A stretch of 64,000 nucleotides of DNA from Nitrospirales bacterium (GTDB taxonomy: Bacteria; Nitrospirota; Nitrospiria; Nitrospirales; UBA8639), in the NCBI GenBank assembly GCA_029261355.1, contig JAJDBM010000024.1:62001-126000 (forward strand), in the 5' to 3' direction. Positions 1 through 8,791 of the stretch are shown one piece after another. The notes under the pieces were generated by a model, which saw only the letters and a list, made by a program, of their open reading frames with translations, made no database searches and was not told where the DNA came from. The position numbers and the translations under genes were made by a program. Every line of letters starts with the position of its first letter. Position 1 is the first letter of the stretch.

Positions 1-692
1 GCTACATTGCCAAGGAATCCATCACAAACAATGACATCAGCATTGCCGCTATACACATCACGCCCCTCGATATTGCCAATGAAGTTTATCGAACTGGCTT
101 TCAAGAGTCGAAAAGCTTCCTTCGTCACTTCATTTCCTTTCGTGTCCTCTTCCCCTATACTTAAAAGTCCCACTCGTGGTCTTGCCACTTCCAAGATATG
201 CTTACCATATTCGCTTCCCATGATTCCAAACTGATACAATTGTTGAGCCGTACAATCAACCGTAGCCCCAACATCAAGCATGACCGCATTGCCTTGCCGT
301 GTTGGCAAACTAGCCGCAATTGCGGGACGCTCAACCCCCTCAATAGAGCCAAGAAGAAAAAAAGCAGAAACCATCGTAGCGCCAGTATTCCCTGCGCTCA
401 CTACAGCTTGAACATCACCAGTTTTGGCCAGTTTCGTGGCAATCCAAATTGATGAGTCACGCTTTTTTCGTGCTATGGAGGCTGGTAACTCGTGCATCTC
501 AACGGTTTGAGAGGCATGGCAAATACTTAAGGAGGATTTCTTGCCTTTGATGGAATCAAGGTGGGCTTGAATTTTATCTTGGTCGCCGACTAAAACAATC
601 TCATCACCAAGCTCTTTGGCGGCTTGCATTGCTCCGTCGACAAGAGGGGTTAATCCAAAGTCTCCCCCCATCGCGTCAAGTGCAATTTTCAT
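1..692 (-). CDS. plsX: Phosphate acyltransferase PlsX (3' end cut by window)
   Basis: PlsX converts acyl-ACP to acyl-phosphate, the first step of phosphatidic acid synthesis in the PlsX/PlsY route; it acts at the membrane face. The N-terminus reads MKIALDAMGGDFG, the family signature, followed by VSAGNTGATM and GIEGRD-like segments (IGNIEGRDVYSGNADV) and DGFLGN at the window edge. About 230 of the usual 330-350 residues are visible; the C-terminus lies outside. The start is ATG at 692 with AGGA just upstream. It follows rpmF and the DUF177 gene in the same direction, the common yceD-rpmF-plsX order. Identification is by sequence recognition and is secure. Confidence 0.95.
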   Translation of the reverse strand, partial: MKIALDAMGGDFGLTPLVDGAMQAAKELGDEIVLVGDQDKIQAHLDSIKGKKSSLSICHASQTVEMHELPASIARKKRDSSIWIATKLAKTGDVQAVVSAGNTGATMVSAFFLLGSIEGVERPAIAASLPTRQGNAVMLDVGATVDCTAQQLYQFGIMGSEYGKHILEVARPRVGLLSIGEEDTKGNEVTKEAFRLLKASSINFIGNIEGRDVYSGNADVIVCDGFLGNV

Positions 693-737
693 AGTCCTTG
701 TGAAAATCGTGGGTCACAAGATTGGAAAGAGAGGGCC

Positions 738-920
738 TTAACCCTCTTCAACTGCAATAATTGCCATTCCCTTATACGTACCACAATTAAGGCAGGTAGT
801 ATGCGGAAGCTTAGGTTCGTGACATTGTGGACAGAGAGAGAGATTGGGCGGGGAAAGCTTAATCTGACCTCGCCGTTTATCACGACGAGCCTTGGAAATT
901 TTATGCTTTGGATTAGCCAT
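738..920 (-). CDS. rpmF: 50S ribosomal protein L32
   Basis: A 60-residue L32 protein of the large ribosomal subunit. The N-terminus MANPKHKISKARRDKRRG is the basic family start, and CPQC...CLNC (Cys 30, 33, 43, 46) forms the zinc ribbon of the zinc-binding (C+) form. It sits between the DUF177 gene upstream and plsX downstream with short gaps, so co-transcription is likely. An overlapping longer frame on the same strand is a shadow. Confidence 0.97.
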   Translation of the reverse strand: MANPKHKISKARRDKRRGQIKLSPPNLSLCPQCHEPKLPHTTCLNCGTYKGMAIIAVEEG

Positions 921-992
921 TCTAAATTCACCTTCCTAAATCAAAATACTTAAGACACAACTGAGAGAAAAACATTCACTCTTTTTCTACGG

Positions 993-1589
993 TTACAACT
1001 TTTCCTTAAATTGCCGTAGAGCTGTTGCCATTGGAGAAAACCTGATCGTTTCGTGACATGTACACGTTGATTGATTGAAGCTAACCCCACAATGTTGGCA
1101 TAGCCCAAGACAATCAGAATGACATATTTTCTGTATAGGAACTAAGAGAATGACTTGTTCACGCAACATGACATCCAACTCAATATAGCTATCTTGATAC
1201 TGGTAAACTTCTTCAATCTCATCAAGCCCTAAATCATAGGACTCCTCGTCAAACTCTACCACGGTTGATTGCTTTTCAGCCTGGTCACCTTGAAAGAGTC
1301 CAAGGCATGGCACTTCAATGTGCTCTTGAAACTCAGATAAACACCGAACGCATACTCGCATGACGGTGCCAGCAAGGGTTCCTTTCACACACACACCCTC
1401 ACTGCTGTGCCGGATATCACAATCAAGTTGAAGCTCCCCCTGAATACGACCCTCATCAGGAGTAAGCTCGAGGTCTACTTGCGTAACCGCATACCTTAAA
1501 TGAAATCCCTCTTGAGGGATATCCTCAACCAGAAACTTCAAAGAGGATGGTGGGGACACCACTTTCTTCTCAACCATCACTAAAAACAC
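993..1589 (-). CDS. DUF177/YceD family protein
   Basis: A 198-residue DUF177 protein. Homologues (YceD) sit upstream of rpmF across bacteria and are linked to 23S rRNA maturation or accumulation; the precise role here is not shown by the sequence. The C-terminal region has CVRCLSEF near the middle and a cysteine cluster CHSDCLGLCQHCG towards the end, a likely zinc site. I chose the GTG at 1589 because AAGGA lies five bases upstream; the ATG at 1577 has no well-placed Shine-Dalgarno. Next genes: rpsR upstream, rpmF downstream. Confidence 0.85.
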   Translation of the reverse strand: MFLVMVEKKVVSPPSSLKFLVEDIPQEGFHLRYAVTQVDLELTPDEGRIQGELQLDCDIRHSSEGVCVKGTLAGTVMRVCVRCLSEFQEHIEVPCLGLFQGDQAEKQSTVVEFDEESYDLGLDEIEEVYQYQDSYIELDVMLREQVILLVPIQKICHSDCLGLCQHCGVSFNQSTCTCHETIRFSPMATALRQFKEKL

Positions 1590-1637
1590 CCTATTCCTTC
1601 GTCATTGACAGATTTTGCATAACAAGCATGTCTATCA

Positions 1638-1868
1638 TCATTCTTCTGCAAATGATAACAAGGCAATTTGCCGTGCTCGCTTAATTGCAACAGTCAAACG
1701 TCGCTGATGCCGTAAGCAATTCCCGGATGTACGCCGAGGAATAATTCGCCCACGCTCAGTGAGAAAGTTTCGTAGCAATCCCGCATCTTTGTAATCTAGC
1801 GGTGTACTGTCATGACAGAACCGACATACCCGACGTCGTTGAAACAATCGTCCACGTTCCACAAACAC
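1638..1868 (-). CDS. rpsR: 30S ribosomal protein S18
   Basis: A 76-residue S18 of the small subunit platform. Recognised from the CRFC motif near the N-terminus, then [19 protein letters not shown] and [14 protein letters not shown], the family core. The cysteines suggest the zinc-type (C+) paralogue, matching the zinc-type L32 nearby. It lies 16 bases downstream of ssb in the conserved rpsF-ssb-rpsR operon. Confidence 0.97.
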   Translation of the reverse strand: MFVERGRLFQRRRVCRFCHDSTPLDYKDAGLLRNFLTERGRIIPRRTSGNCLRHQRRLTVAIKRARQIALLSFAEE

Positions 1869-1884
1869 CTCTCCTAATCTACCC

Positions 1885-2286
1885 TCAAGAAGAATAATAT
1901 TCCGAATCGTACGAGGGCTCCTCGACCATATCAGACTCTCCAGTTCCTTGCTGTTGACTGCGCTTCGGCATGAAGGTCACATTTTGAGCTACCACTTCAT
2001 GCTTACTACGCTTTTGACCATCTTCAGATTCCCATCGCCGCTGCTGAAGCCTGCCATCGACAATCGCGCCATCCCCCTTACTGAGATACTGTCCACAATG
2101 CTCAGCTTGCCGTCCAAACACAACAATATCAACATAACAAACCTCTTCCTTGGGTTCATCAGCTTGTCGATAGCGTCGGTTGACCGCTAATGGAAAATTG
2201 ACAACAGGTGTTCCACTGGGAGTATAGCGAAGCTCTGGATTCCTCGTAAGGTTCCCAATAAGAATGACCTTATTGAACCCGACCAT
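1885..2286 (-). CDS. ssb: Single-stranded DNA-binding protein
   Basis: A 133-residue SSB that coats single-stranded DNA in replication and repair. The OB-fold opens with [20 protein letters not shown] and carries [17 protein letters not shown], both typical. The C-terminal tail is short and acidic ([12 protein letters not shown]) but lacks the classical DDDIPF ending used by many SSBs to recruit partners; this is visible in the sequence, its effect unknown. The start overlaps the 3' end of rpsF by 17 bases, indicating translational coupling in the rpsF-ssb-rpsR operon. Confidence 0.95.
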   Translation of the reverse strand: MVGFNKVILIGNLTRNPELRYTPSGTPVVNFPLAVNRRYRQADEPKEEVCYVDIVVFGRQAEHCGQYLSKGDGAIVDGRLQQRRWESEDGQKRSKHEVVAQNVTFMPKRSQQQGTGESDMVEEPSYDSEYYSS

Positions 2287-2650
2287 CTGGATCCCCCGCT
2301 AAAACTTCTTCTTTTTCCGTGGATTCCGTGGATTCCGTGGATTCAGCTGACGCATTGGCTTGCGATGCTGGGATTTCAACTGTCAAAAACTTCATAATAG
2401 CATCATCCATACGATAGAAACGCTCTAACTCACTAACAGCGTTACCTTTTCCCTCAAAATGAACAATAAGGTAGGTACCTCGTCGCTCATGCTTGATATC
2501 GTAGGCTAACTTTTTCTTGCCATCATTAACAATTTTAATTAAAGACGATTCAGTTCGTGCAATCGTCTCAGTAATTTTTTCTGTGAGTTTTGTAATCTCC
2601 TCATCAGATAGAGAAGGAGAAGCAATACAGACGGACTCGTAGACTTTCAT
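2270..2650 (-). CDS. rpsF: 30S ribosomal protein S6
   Basis: A 126-residue S6 that pairs with S18 in the small subunit. The core begins MKVYESVCIASPSLSDEEI and contains KKLAYDIKHERRGTYLIVHF and ERFYRMDDAIMKFLTVEI, typical of the family. The C-terminal tail is extended and acidic with a repeated Ser-Thr-Glu tripeptide coded by a 9-bp tandem repeat. It is the first gene of the rpsF-ssb-rpsR operon, with a candidate promoter upstream at 2709-2738. Confidence 0.96.
   Translation of the reverse strand: MKVYESVCIASPSLSDEEITKLTEKITETIARTESSLIKIVNDGKKKLAYDIKHERRGTYLIVHFEGKGNAVSELERFYRMDDAIMKFLTVEIPASQANASAESTESTESTEKEEVLAGDPDGRVQ
2316..2342. repeat. 9-bp tandem repeat inside rpsF
   Basis: Three perfect head-to-tail copies of TCCGTGGAT on the plus strand encode the STE-STE-STE stretch in the S6 tail. 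In-frame slippage here would lengthen or shorten the acidic tail by three residues without a frameshift. Confidence 0.9.
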
Positions 2651-2708
2651 AGATTATCCTCAACAAAATCGCTTAGATAGTGACATTTATTAGGGAGACA
2701 AGGATGCA

Positions 2709-2738
2709 AATTTATCACAGCTAAAATATGAGTGTCAA
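2709..2738 (-). promoter_or_regulatory. Candidate sigma70 promoter of the rpsF-ssb-rpsR operon
   Basis: On the minus strand TTGACA (2733-2738) is followed after 18 bases by TAAATT (2709-2714), about 60 bases upstream of the rpsF start. The -35 is perfect; the -10 matches four of six and the spacing is at the long end. Position between pth and rpsF supports an operon promoter, but this is a pattern match only. Confidence 0.5.
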
Positions 2739-2837
2739 ACGAATAGACTCAGCTATCATATCTATTATGGATACTTAGGGTTTGGGCAGTGCCCAGAAAA
2801 AAGCAATTCCCTTAGATTCTCAGTGCCTATTCATTAA

Positions 2838-3413
2838 TTAAATATCTTGTTTCGGTTGGGTGTTAAATTGATTCATGGCTAAGGCAGCCCCATGAAGGGC
2901 AATAGCCTCAATGGCCTCAACAGCATGACCAATTACGTTATTGAGCTCAGAGGCTTCTATCGTGGAAAAAGGTGACAGCACATAGTCGGCAGTATCGGTC
3001 CCGGGAGGTGGATGACCAATGCCAATTTTTAATCGGCAAAATTGGTCAGTTGCTAAATGGGATAAGATTGAACGAATGCCATTATGCCCCCCTGCACCTC
3101 CCCGAGTCTTAATACGCAAAACCCCAAAATTTAGATCCATGTCATCATAGACAACAATGAGATCACTTGGAGAAATCCCCAATCGTTTGACAAAGTCATC
3201 AAGGACAGTGCCCGATTGATTCATCCAGGTTTGTGGACGAACCAACTGAACGGATTGACTCCCAATTGAGCCTACTGCCTGATAAGATTGGTATTCGTGG
3301 AAAAACGAAACGCGTAACTTTTCCCCGAGACGTTCGACCACCATTTCCCCAATATTATGACGGGTTCCTGAATACTGCCCACCAGGATTCCCTAACCCAA
3401 CGATCACTACCAA
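2838..3413 (-). CDS. pth: Peptidyl-tRNA hydrolase
   Basis: A 191-residue Pth that releases peptides from peptidyl-tRNA dropped by ribosomes. Family motifs are all present: GLGNPG (6-11), catalytic His in GTRHNIGE (His19), RPQTWMNQSG, VVYDDMDLNFG with the conserved Asp, and GGAGGHNGIRS. The reading frame starts at TTG 3413, with GTG at 3407 as an alternative; both lie just after the rplY stop, and AAGGAGG lies within the rplY end. The rplY-pth pair is a common arrangement, so the two are probably translated from one mRNA. Confidence 0.95.
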   Translation of the reverse strand: MVVIVGLGNPGGQYSGTRHNIGEMVVERLGEKLRVSFFHEYQSYQAVGSIGSQSVQLVRPQTWMNQSGTVLDDFVKRLGISPSDLIVVYDDMDLNFGVLRIKTRGGAGGHNGIRSILSHLATDQFCRLKIGIGHPPPGTDTADYVLSPFSTIEASELNNVIGHAVEAIEAIALHGAALAMNQFNTQPKQDI

Positions 3414-3416
3414 AGG

Positions 3417-4118
3417 CTACTTCTTGGCCTCCTTCCCTTTGGTGTCACCTTTTGCATCTCCGGCTGCCGGAGTCTCTGCTCCCGCGGCCTTAGGATCCAC
3501 TGCGGCGGCACCCTCCTGCGACTCACGAGCAAGGAGCGCTTCTAGCTTTGCCTCAGAAATCTTCGTGACAACATGCGTGACCATAAGGTCTGCATCATCT
3601 AGAATTTTAATTCCCTCAGCAAGCACCACATCTTTCACATGAATACCCTCACCGACCTGTAAGCTTGAGGCGTCAACTTCGATATGATCTGGCATCTGGG
3701 CAGGAAGACATTCTATATGAAGTTCACGAAGTACATTTTGGAGGACCCCTCCTTCTTTCACACCAAGAGGAACTTCACCAATTGTAGTCACTGGAATTTT
3801 GACACGAAGTGGTTTATCCATTGACACTTCGAACAAGTCCACATGGAGAATCGTCCCTGCGACCGGGTCGATTTGATAATCCTGCATGACAGCAACTCGT
3901 TGCTCTGGATCTCCACCCCCTGTCATCTGTACATTGAGAAGACCCGTGTGACCAGCTTGAGATAAAATAACATGTCGGGCATCCTTAGGATCCATAGACA
4001 ACAAGGTCGAGTGCCCACTTCCATACAATACAGCAGGGATTCTGCCATTACGTCGGAGTTCACGAGCTGGTCCCTTTCCAGCCTCTGCTCTTCTTTCAAC
4101 TTTGAGTTCAAATTTCAT
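3417..4118 (-). CDS. rplY: 50S ribosomal protein L25/Ctc, long form
   Basis: A 233-residue L25 of the TL5/Ctc type, which binds 5S rRNA. The N-terminal L25 domain includes GPARELRRNGRIPAVLYG; a second beta domain (roughly 95-185) follows, and then a low-complexity Ala/Lys/Gly/Asp tail ending KGKEAKK. It lies between prs and pth, the usual prs-rplY-pth order. GAGGA lies eight bases before the ATG. Confidence 0.95.
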   Translation of the reverse strand: MKFELKVERRAEAGKGPARELRRNGRIPAVLYGSGHSTLLSMDPKDARHVILSQAGHTGLLNVQMTGGGDPEQRVAVMQDYQIDPVAGTILHVDLFEVSMDKPLRVKIPVTTIGEVPLGVKEGGVLQNVLRELHIECLPAQMPDHIEVDASSLQVGEGIHVKDVVLAEGIKILDDADLMVTHVVTKISEAKLEALLARESQEGAAAVDPKAAGAETPAAGDAKGDTKGKEAKK

Positions 4119-4240
4119 CCCAATTTCCTCACTTTTGTCCTGCTATTAAATGAATGCTCTTTTCATGATCACTTGAAACATGCTCATTAATGATAGCTAT
4201 TCGACCCCCCTTAAACACATGAAGGATCGCCCTCTCCCAT

Positions 4241-5182
4241 TTAAACAAATAAGGACGTGACCGATTCTTCACGATGGATCCTTAAAATCGCCTCCCCTAA
4301 CAACGGGGCCACCGATAAGGACCTGAGTTTAGAACAATGCTGATCTCTCCCATCGAGTGGAATGGTATTTGTCACGACAACTTCACTTAAACAAGAAGCC
4401 TGCAACCGATCCAAGGCTGGTCCAGACAAGACCGCGTGTGTGCATCCAGCGCTCGCACTCAAGGCCCCATTATCTATACAAGCTTGTGCCGTTTGAACGA
4501 TGGTCCCAGCCGTATCAATCATATCATCTAAAAGAAGGACATGCTTGCCCTTCACTTCTCCAATAATATTCATGACTTCAGCCTTATTCGCCACTTCTCG
4601 ACGTTTATCGATAATAGCCAAGGCGGCATCTATTCTTTTGGCAAATGCCCGAGCCCGTTCAACTCCACCTGCATCAGGTGATACCACGACCACATCTTGA
4701 TAGTCTTCCTTTTGAAAATGCTCTAACAACACGGGGGTTGCGTAGAGATGATCAACCGGAATATTAAAAAACCCTTGTATGGGGCCAGCATGAAGGTCCA
4801 TCGTGAGGATTCGCTGAGCTCCCGCGACGGTAAGAATATCGGCCATTAACTTCGCGCTAATGGGTACTCTCGGCTGATCTTTTCTATCTTGTCGGCTATA
4901 TCCATAATAGGGAATCACGGCAGTAATTCGTGTGGCCGAGGAACGCTTCACCGCATCTAACATGATCAATAACTCCATAATGGATGTATTGACCGGGGCA
5001 CAGCAGGATTGAATGAGAAAAACATCTGCTCCTCGAACATTTTCCTCAATCCTGACTCGAATTTCTCCATCACTAAATTTCGTGACAGTCGCAGCGCTCA
5101 ATTCCTGGCCGACATAGGCCGAAATTTCCTTCGCTAAGGATGTATTTGAATTTCCCGTAAATAATTTCAGGGGCTTTGACAT
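4241..5182 (-). CDS. prs: Ribose-phosphate pyrophosphokinase
   Basis: A 313-residue PRPP synthase that makes PRPP from ribose 5-phosphate and ATP for nucleotide, histidine and tryptophan synthesis. Visible motifs: FSDGEIRV (36-43), PYYGYSRQDRK (91-101), MDLHAGPIQGFF with His131, and the PRPP-binding loop LLLDDMIDTAGTI (about 217-229). Length is normal for the family. GAGGG lies before the ATG. The product uses pentose phosphate that zwf, farther along, could help supply. Confidence 0.97.
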   Translation of the reverse strand: MSKPLKLFTGNSNTSLAKEISAYVGQELSAATVTKFSDGEIRVRIEENVRGADVFLIQSCCAPVNTSIMELLIMLDAVKRSSATRITAVIPYYGYSRQDRKDQPRVPISAKLMADILTVAGAQRILTMDLHAGPIQGFFNIPVDHLYATPVLLEHFQKEDYQDVVVVSPDAGGVERARAFAKRIDAALAIIDKRREVANKAEVMNIIGEVKGKHVLLLDDMIDTAGTIVQTAQACIDNGALSASAGCTHAVLSGPALDRLQASCLSEVVVTNTIPLDGRDQHCSKLRSLSVAPLLGEAILRIHREESVTSLFV

Positions 5183-5338
5183 TGAATACCCTCTTCACTC
5201 AAGACATTGAAGAACCCGCGCGCGAAAAATCTGCACGTTGGCAAAGCTCTCACGTTAATTCTCTCTCACCTCTATTGTCAACTTCATCCACCATTGATGG
5301 CTGAAAGCCTCATCCTTACTATCCATTATGATTGAATT

Positions 5339-6244
5339 TTAGGCGAGTGCAAGACTTTGAGTGCCTGTCGAAACACAAAAAACCTGAAGTTGAGAATCTC
5401 TTCTGAGCTCGGCCATAGCCTTTAACGCCCTGTCCTCCTGAGCGAATATGCCAAATACCGTCGAGCCACTTCCAGATAACAATGCGAGGTCGGCTCCCAA
5501 AGAGAGCAATTGACTCTTTAATTCTCCCAAGCGGGGCATTGAGGGGAATAGGGCGGACTCAAAGTCATTTTCCATAAGGGGTAAAATATCATTGAAGTCT
5601 AGATCATTTCTGTTAGGGAAAGACTGATAACCCACGGACAGCGTTGGAACTTCTTTCCGCGCCATTGCTAATTGTTGGTACGCCCAACTCGTTTCAATAG
5701 GAAAGTGAGGCTTGGCCAACAGAATCCATCGGGTCCCCGTGACTGACAAAGGCACAACTTCTTGCCCCCATCCACTAATAAGTGCATGAGGCATTGAGAA
5801 AAAGAATGGGACATCACTCCCTAGTTCAGCTCCAAGAGCAGCCATCTCACTCACTGTCCAATTGAGGCCAAAGAGTTGGTTCAAGCCAAAAATAGTGGCT
5901 GCGGCATCACTACTCCCTCCGCCTAATCCCGCGCCCATTGGAATCTCTTTATCTAAAAGAATGTCAACCCCTACCTCAATGGCCGCCTTTTTCAAAACAA
6001 GCTCTGCGGCACGACAGACAATATTATCTTTTCCAGAAGGAACATTTTCCAACTGACATTGCAAGTGAATTGCTCTAGGCGTTTGAGTCTTTCGTATAGA
6101 TATTTGATCAAAAAGATCAACGGCTTGCATGACCGTCCACACTTCATGATACCCATTAGGTAGACGCCCAAGAACCTTAAGGATCAGATTCACCTTGGCT
6201 GGAGCCTTCACCCGTACCTCATAGACCTCGTGCATCAGCATCAT
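5339..6244 (-). CDS. ispE: 4-diphosphocytidyl-2-C-methyl-D-erythritol kinase
   Basis: IspE phosphorylates CDP-methylerythritol in the MEP pathway to isoprenoids, supplying among others the undecaprenyl carrier made by UppS in this window. The GHMP-kinase ATP loop PMGAGLGGGSSDAAA lies at about residues 102-116, KAPAKVNL near the N-terminus, and LSGSGSTVFGIF near the C-terminus. The 301 residues are near the usual length. ATGs at residues 1, 2 and 4 are all possible; AGAGG is best spaced for the third. ispE next to prs is a common order. Confidence 0.94.
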   Translation of the reverse strand: MMLMHEVYEVRVKAPAKVNLILKVLGRLPNGYHEVWTVMQAVDLFDQISIRKTQTPRAIHLQCQLENVPSGKDNIVCRAAELVLKKAAIEVGVDILLDKEIPMGAGLGGGSSDAAATIFGLNQLFGLNWTVSEMAALGAELGSDVPFFFSMPHALISGWGQEVVPLSVTGTRWILLAKPHFPIETSWAYQQLAMARKEVPTLSVGYQSFPNRNDLDFNDILPLMENDFESALFPSMPRLGELKSQLLSLGADLALLSGSGSTVFGIFAQEDRALKAMAELRRDSQLQVFCVSTGTQSLALA

Positions 6245-6368
6245 CCCTCTAGCAAGTTTCGGTAGATCATGTTCTATGGCCCGTCATACATGACTGATAA
6301 ATATCTGGAAAACTACCCCGGTGAGAAAGGCCTCATTCAGCCGCAGCTAAAAGACGCAATCACTGTTT

Positions 6369-7586
6369 CTATATTAAAGAACCCATCGTAAATAACGGCA
6401 AATACATCGCCACAACCATGATGCCAATTCCCATACCAATCAAGAGAATAACCGCTGGCTCTAAGAGTGAGGTCAACATCGCCACGGTTCGATCCATTTC
6501 CTGTTCATACAGATCCGCAATTTGCTCTAACATGGTATCTAGCGCACCAGTCGATTCGCCAACACGAATCATATGCGTCACCATGGGTGGGAAAATAGCA
6601 CTCTGCGACAATGGGTCAGCAATCGTTTCGCCTTCCCTAATACGAAGCCGGACATCGTCAATCGTCTCCTCTACAAGGCGATTGCCTGAAACTTTTCCAG
6701 CAATCAAGAGGCCATCCAGTATTGGCACACCACTGCCTAACAAGATTCCCAAGGTACGAGAAAACTGCACAACACTTGAGGGTACAAACAGTCGACTGAT
6801 CAATGGGGCCGTGAGGAGAAAAGAATCAACCCATCTTCTCCCCTTTGATGTCGAATAGAATAGTTTTACCCCAAGAATAACCACGAACAGGAGAATACTC
6901 AGTAACAACATATTCCCTTGAATCCAGGTGCTCACATTCATGACCACCTGAGTTAGCCAAGGCAAGGTTTCGCCAAATTCGGCAAACATCTGATCAAATA
7001 ACGGCACAACCCAGATAAGCATAAAGACAAGGACAAGCCATGCAACCCCGAGCAATGTCACGGGATAAGCGAGCGCTGAATGCACTCGCCCCTTCAGAGT
7101 CACCTGCCTTTCAATATAGACGCCAAGTCGCTTCAATAGGGAATCCATCATGCCGGTGGCTTCACCCACTTCAATCATATTGACGTAGAAGTCACCAAAG
7201 ACTCGAGGATACTTCCTCAAGGACTCAGCTAATCCAGCCCCTCGTTCAATATCCTGACGAACCCTGACCAGGATCTGTCTCAGGGGTCGGCTTTCTGAAT
7301 GCTGCGAAAGAATCATCACGCATTCTAAGAGCGGAATACCCGCTTGCAGCATTGTGGCAAATTGTTGGGTAAACGACAGAAGGTCTCGCGTCTTCACAGC
7401 CTGACTTCTCCAATCATGTCTCCATCGATCCCAACTCTCAAACTCAATAGTTTTTTGAACAATGTTCGTCACGAGAATCTGACGCCTGCGCAAAACGGAC
7501 ATCGCACCCTTGAGGCTATCTGCCGCAACTTCGCCACTGAGAGTCTGCCCTCCAATCGTTTTTCCTGTATAGATAAAATTAGTCAT
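6369..7586 (-). CDS. pilC: Type IV pilus / type II secretion inner-membrane protein PilC/GspF
   Basis: A 405-residue platform protein that sits in the inner membrane and couples the pilus ATPases to pilin assembly. It has two T2SF domains, roughly residues 70-190 (FTQQFATMLQAGIPLLECV) and 270-395 (FSRTLGILLGSGVPILDGL), and three hydrophobic segments, one near the C-terminal end LLIGMGIGIMVVAMYLPLF. The start is set by GGA eight bases upstream. It follows pilB and pilT directly, so a pilus role is more likely than secretion. The GspF/PilC distinction rests on context. Confidence 0.9.
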   Translation of the reverse strand: MTNFIYTGKTIGGQTLSGEVAADSLKGAMSVLRRRQILVTNIVQKTIEFESWDRWRHDWRSQAVKTRDLLSFTQQFATMLQAGIPLLECVMILSQHSESRPLRQILVRVRQDIERGAGLAESLRKYPRVFGDFYVNMIEVGEATGMMDSLLKRLGVYIERQVTLKGRVHSALAYPVTLLGVAWLVLVFMLIWVVPLFDQMFAEFGETLPWLTQVVMNVSTWIQGNMLLLSILLFVVILGVKLFYSTSKGRRWVDSFLLTAPLISRLFVPSSVVQFSRTLGILLGSGVPILDGLLIAGKVSGNRLVEETIDDVRLRIREGETIADPLSQSAIFPPMVTHMIRVGESTGALDTMLEQIADLYEQEMDRTVAMLTSLLEPAVILLIGMGIGIMVVAMYLPLFTMGSLI

Positions 7587-7658
7587 GACATATTCCGTGT
7601 AAAGACGCCTTCAGGAAAGAACGACAGTTGAATAACGGTACCGAATAGCTCATATCGC

Positions 7659-8777
7659 TCAACGTGGGTGTGGTCGAAAATGAGTCAATCGACCTGAGGA
7701 CACCCGCTCCCCTCCAGGACGATCCAATAATCGCGTTAATTCTTCAGGCTGTGATGTCGAGGCAAGAGCCACCTCAGGGGAAATCATACGTCGCTTACAA
7801 AGGTCAGCAAGAGCTTGATTCATAGTTTGCATGCCATGTTTGGCTTGCCCCGTTTGCATCATGGAATAGATTTGGTGAATCTTGTCTTCTCGCATCAAAT
7901 TACGAACTGCCGGAGTGGGGACCAAAACCTCAATGGCCAATACCCGTCCACGACCAGTTGCGCATGGAATCAACCGTTGCGAAATTACGCCTTCCAATAC
8001 CATGGAAAGCTGGGCACGAACTTCATCTTGTTGATGGGGAGGATGGACAGATATCAGGCGATTCAACGTCTGAATAGCGGAATTCGTATGGACCGTTGCA
8101 AGCGTTAAATGGCCAGTTTCTGCAACGGTTAATGCTGAACGAATCGTCTCAAGGTTCCGCAATTCTCCCAAGCACACGACGTCTGGGTCCTGACGTAAGA
8201 TACCGTCTAAAGCCGTATGGAAATTAGTCGTATCAGTCCCAATTTCCCGTTGTGTAATAAGACACTTTCTAGGGGTATACAAAAACTCAATGGGATCTTC
8301 TAACGTGACAATATGTGCGGATCTCGCTCGATTGATACCATCAACCATGGCCGAAAGTGTCGTGCTCTTCCCACTTCCTGTCGGCCCGCCAATCAGGAGT
8401 AATCCCTGGGGTTTTTTGATGAGGTCAGATATTGTTGAGGGGAGATCTAACTCTTCAAAGGATGGTGCACGATGCGGAATTAAGCGTAACGCGATGGCCG
8501 CAGAGCCACGCTGCATGTAGACATGACAGCGAAACCTCCCAATATCTTCCACCGTGAATGAACAGTCCACTTCTTTATGCGTCGCAAAATACGATTGCTG
8601 TTCTTCATTAAGTAGCTCCTGCACAAATTGCTGAATGGCTGCATCCTGAAGGGGAAGTCCCTCAACCACCTGCAACCGTCCATCGACTCGGATTCGTGGG
8701 ATACTCCCGACGGCAAGATGCAAATCTGACCCCGTGCGATCAACAACCATTTGACAAAGATTTTGAAACATGTGCAT
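7659..8777 (-). CDS. pilT: Twitching motility / pilus retraction ATPase PilT
   Basis: A 372-residue hexameric ATPase that powers pilus disassembly and twitching. Walker A GPTGSGKSTT is at 131-140; the Asp box, Walker B (DPDVVCLGELRN) and His box (TLATVHTNSA) follow. The PilT-specific C-terminal block reads PAVRNLMRE...MMQTG...MQTMNQAL, close to the AIRNLIRE signature that separates PilT from PilB. The usual GEMRD of Walker B is GELRN here. It is 14 bases downstream of pilB. Confidence 0.93.
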   Translation of the reverse strand: MHMFQNLCQMVVDRTGSDLHLAVGSIPRIRVDGRLQVVEGLPLQDAAIQQFVQELLNEEQQSYFATHKEVDCSFTVEDIGRFRCHVYMQRGSAAIALRLIPHRAPSFEELDLPSTISDLIKKPQGLLLIGGPTGSGKSTTLSAMVDGINRARSAHIVTLEDPIEFLYTPRKCLITQREIGTDTTNFHTALDGILRQDPDVVCLGELRNLETIRSALTVAETGHLTLATVHTNSAIQTLNRLISVHPPHQQDEVRAQLSMVLEGVISQRLIPCATGRGRVLAIEVLVPTPAVRNLMREDKIHQIYSMMQTGQAKHGMQTMNQALADLCKRRMISPEVALASTSQPEELTRLLDRPGGERVSSGRLTHFRPHPR

Positions 8778-8791
8778 AGGGTAACCAAAAA

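Noticed and set aside
2778-2800. TGGGCA/TGCCCA hairpin between rpsF and pth as a terminator
   Set aside because: No T-run follows the stem on either strand.
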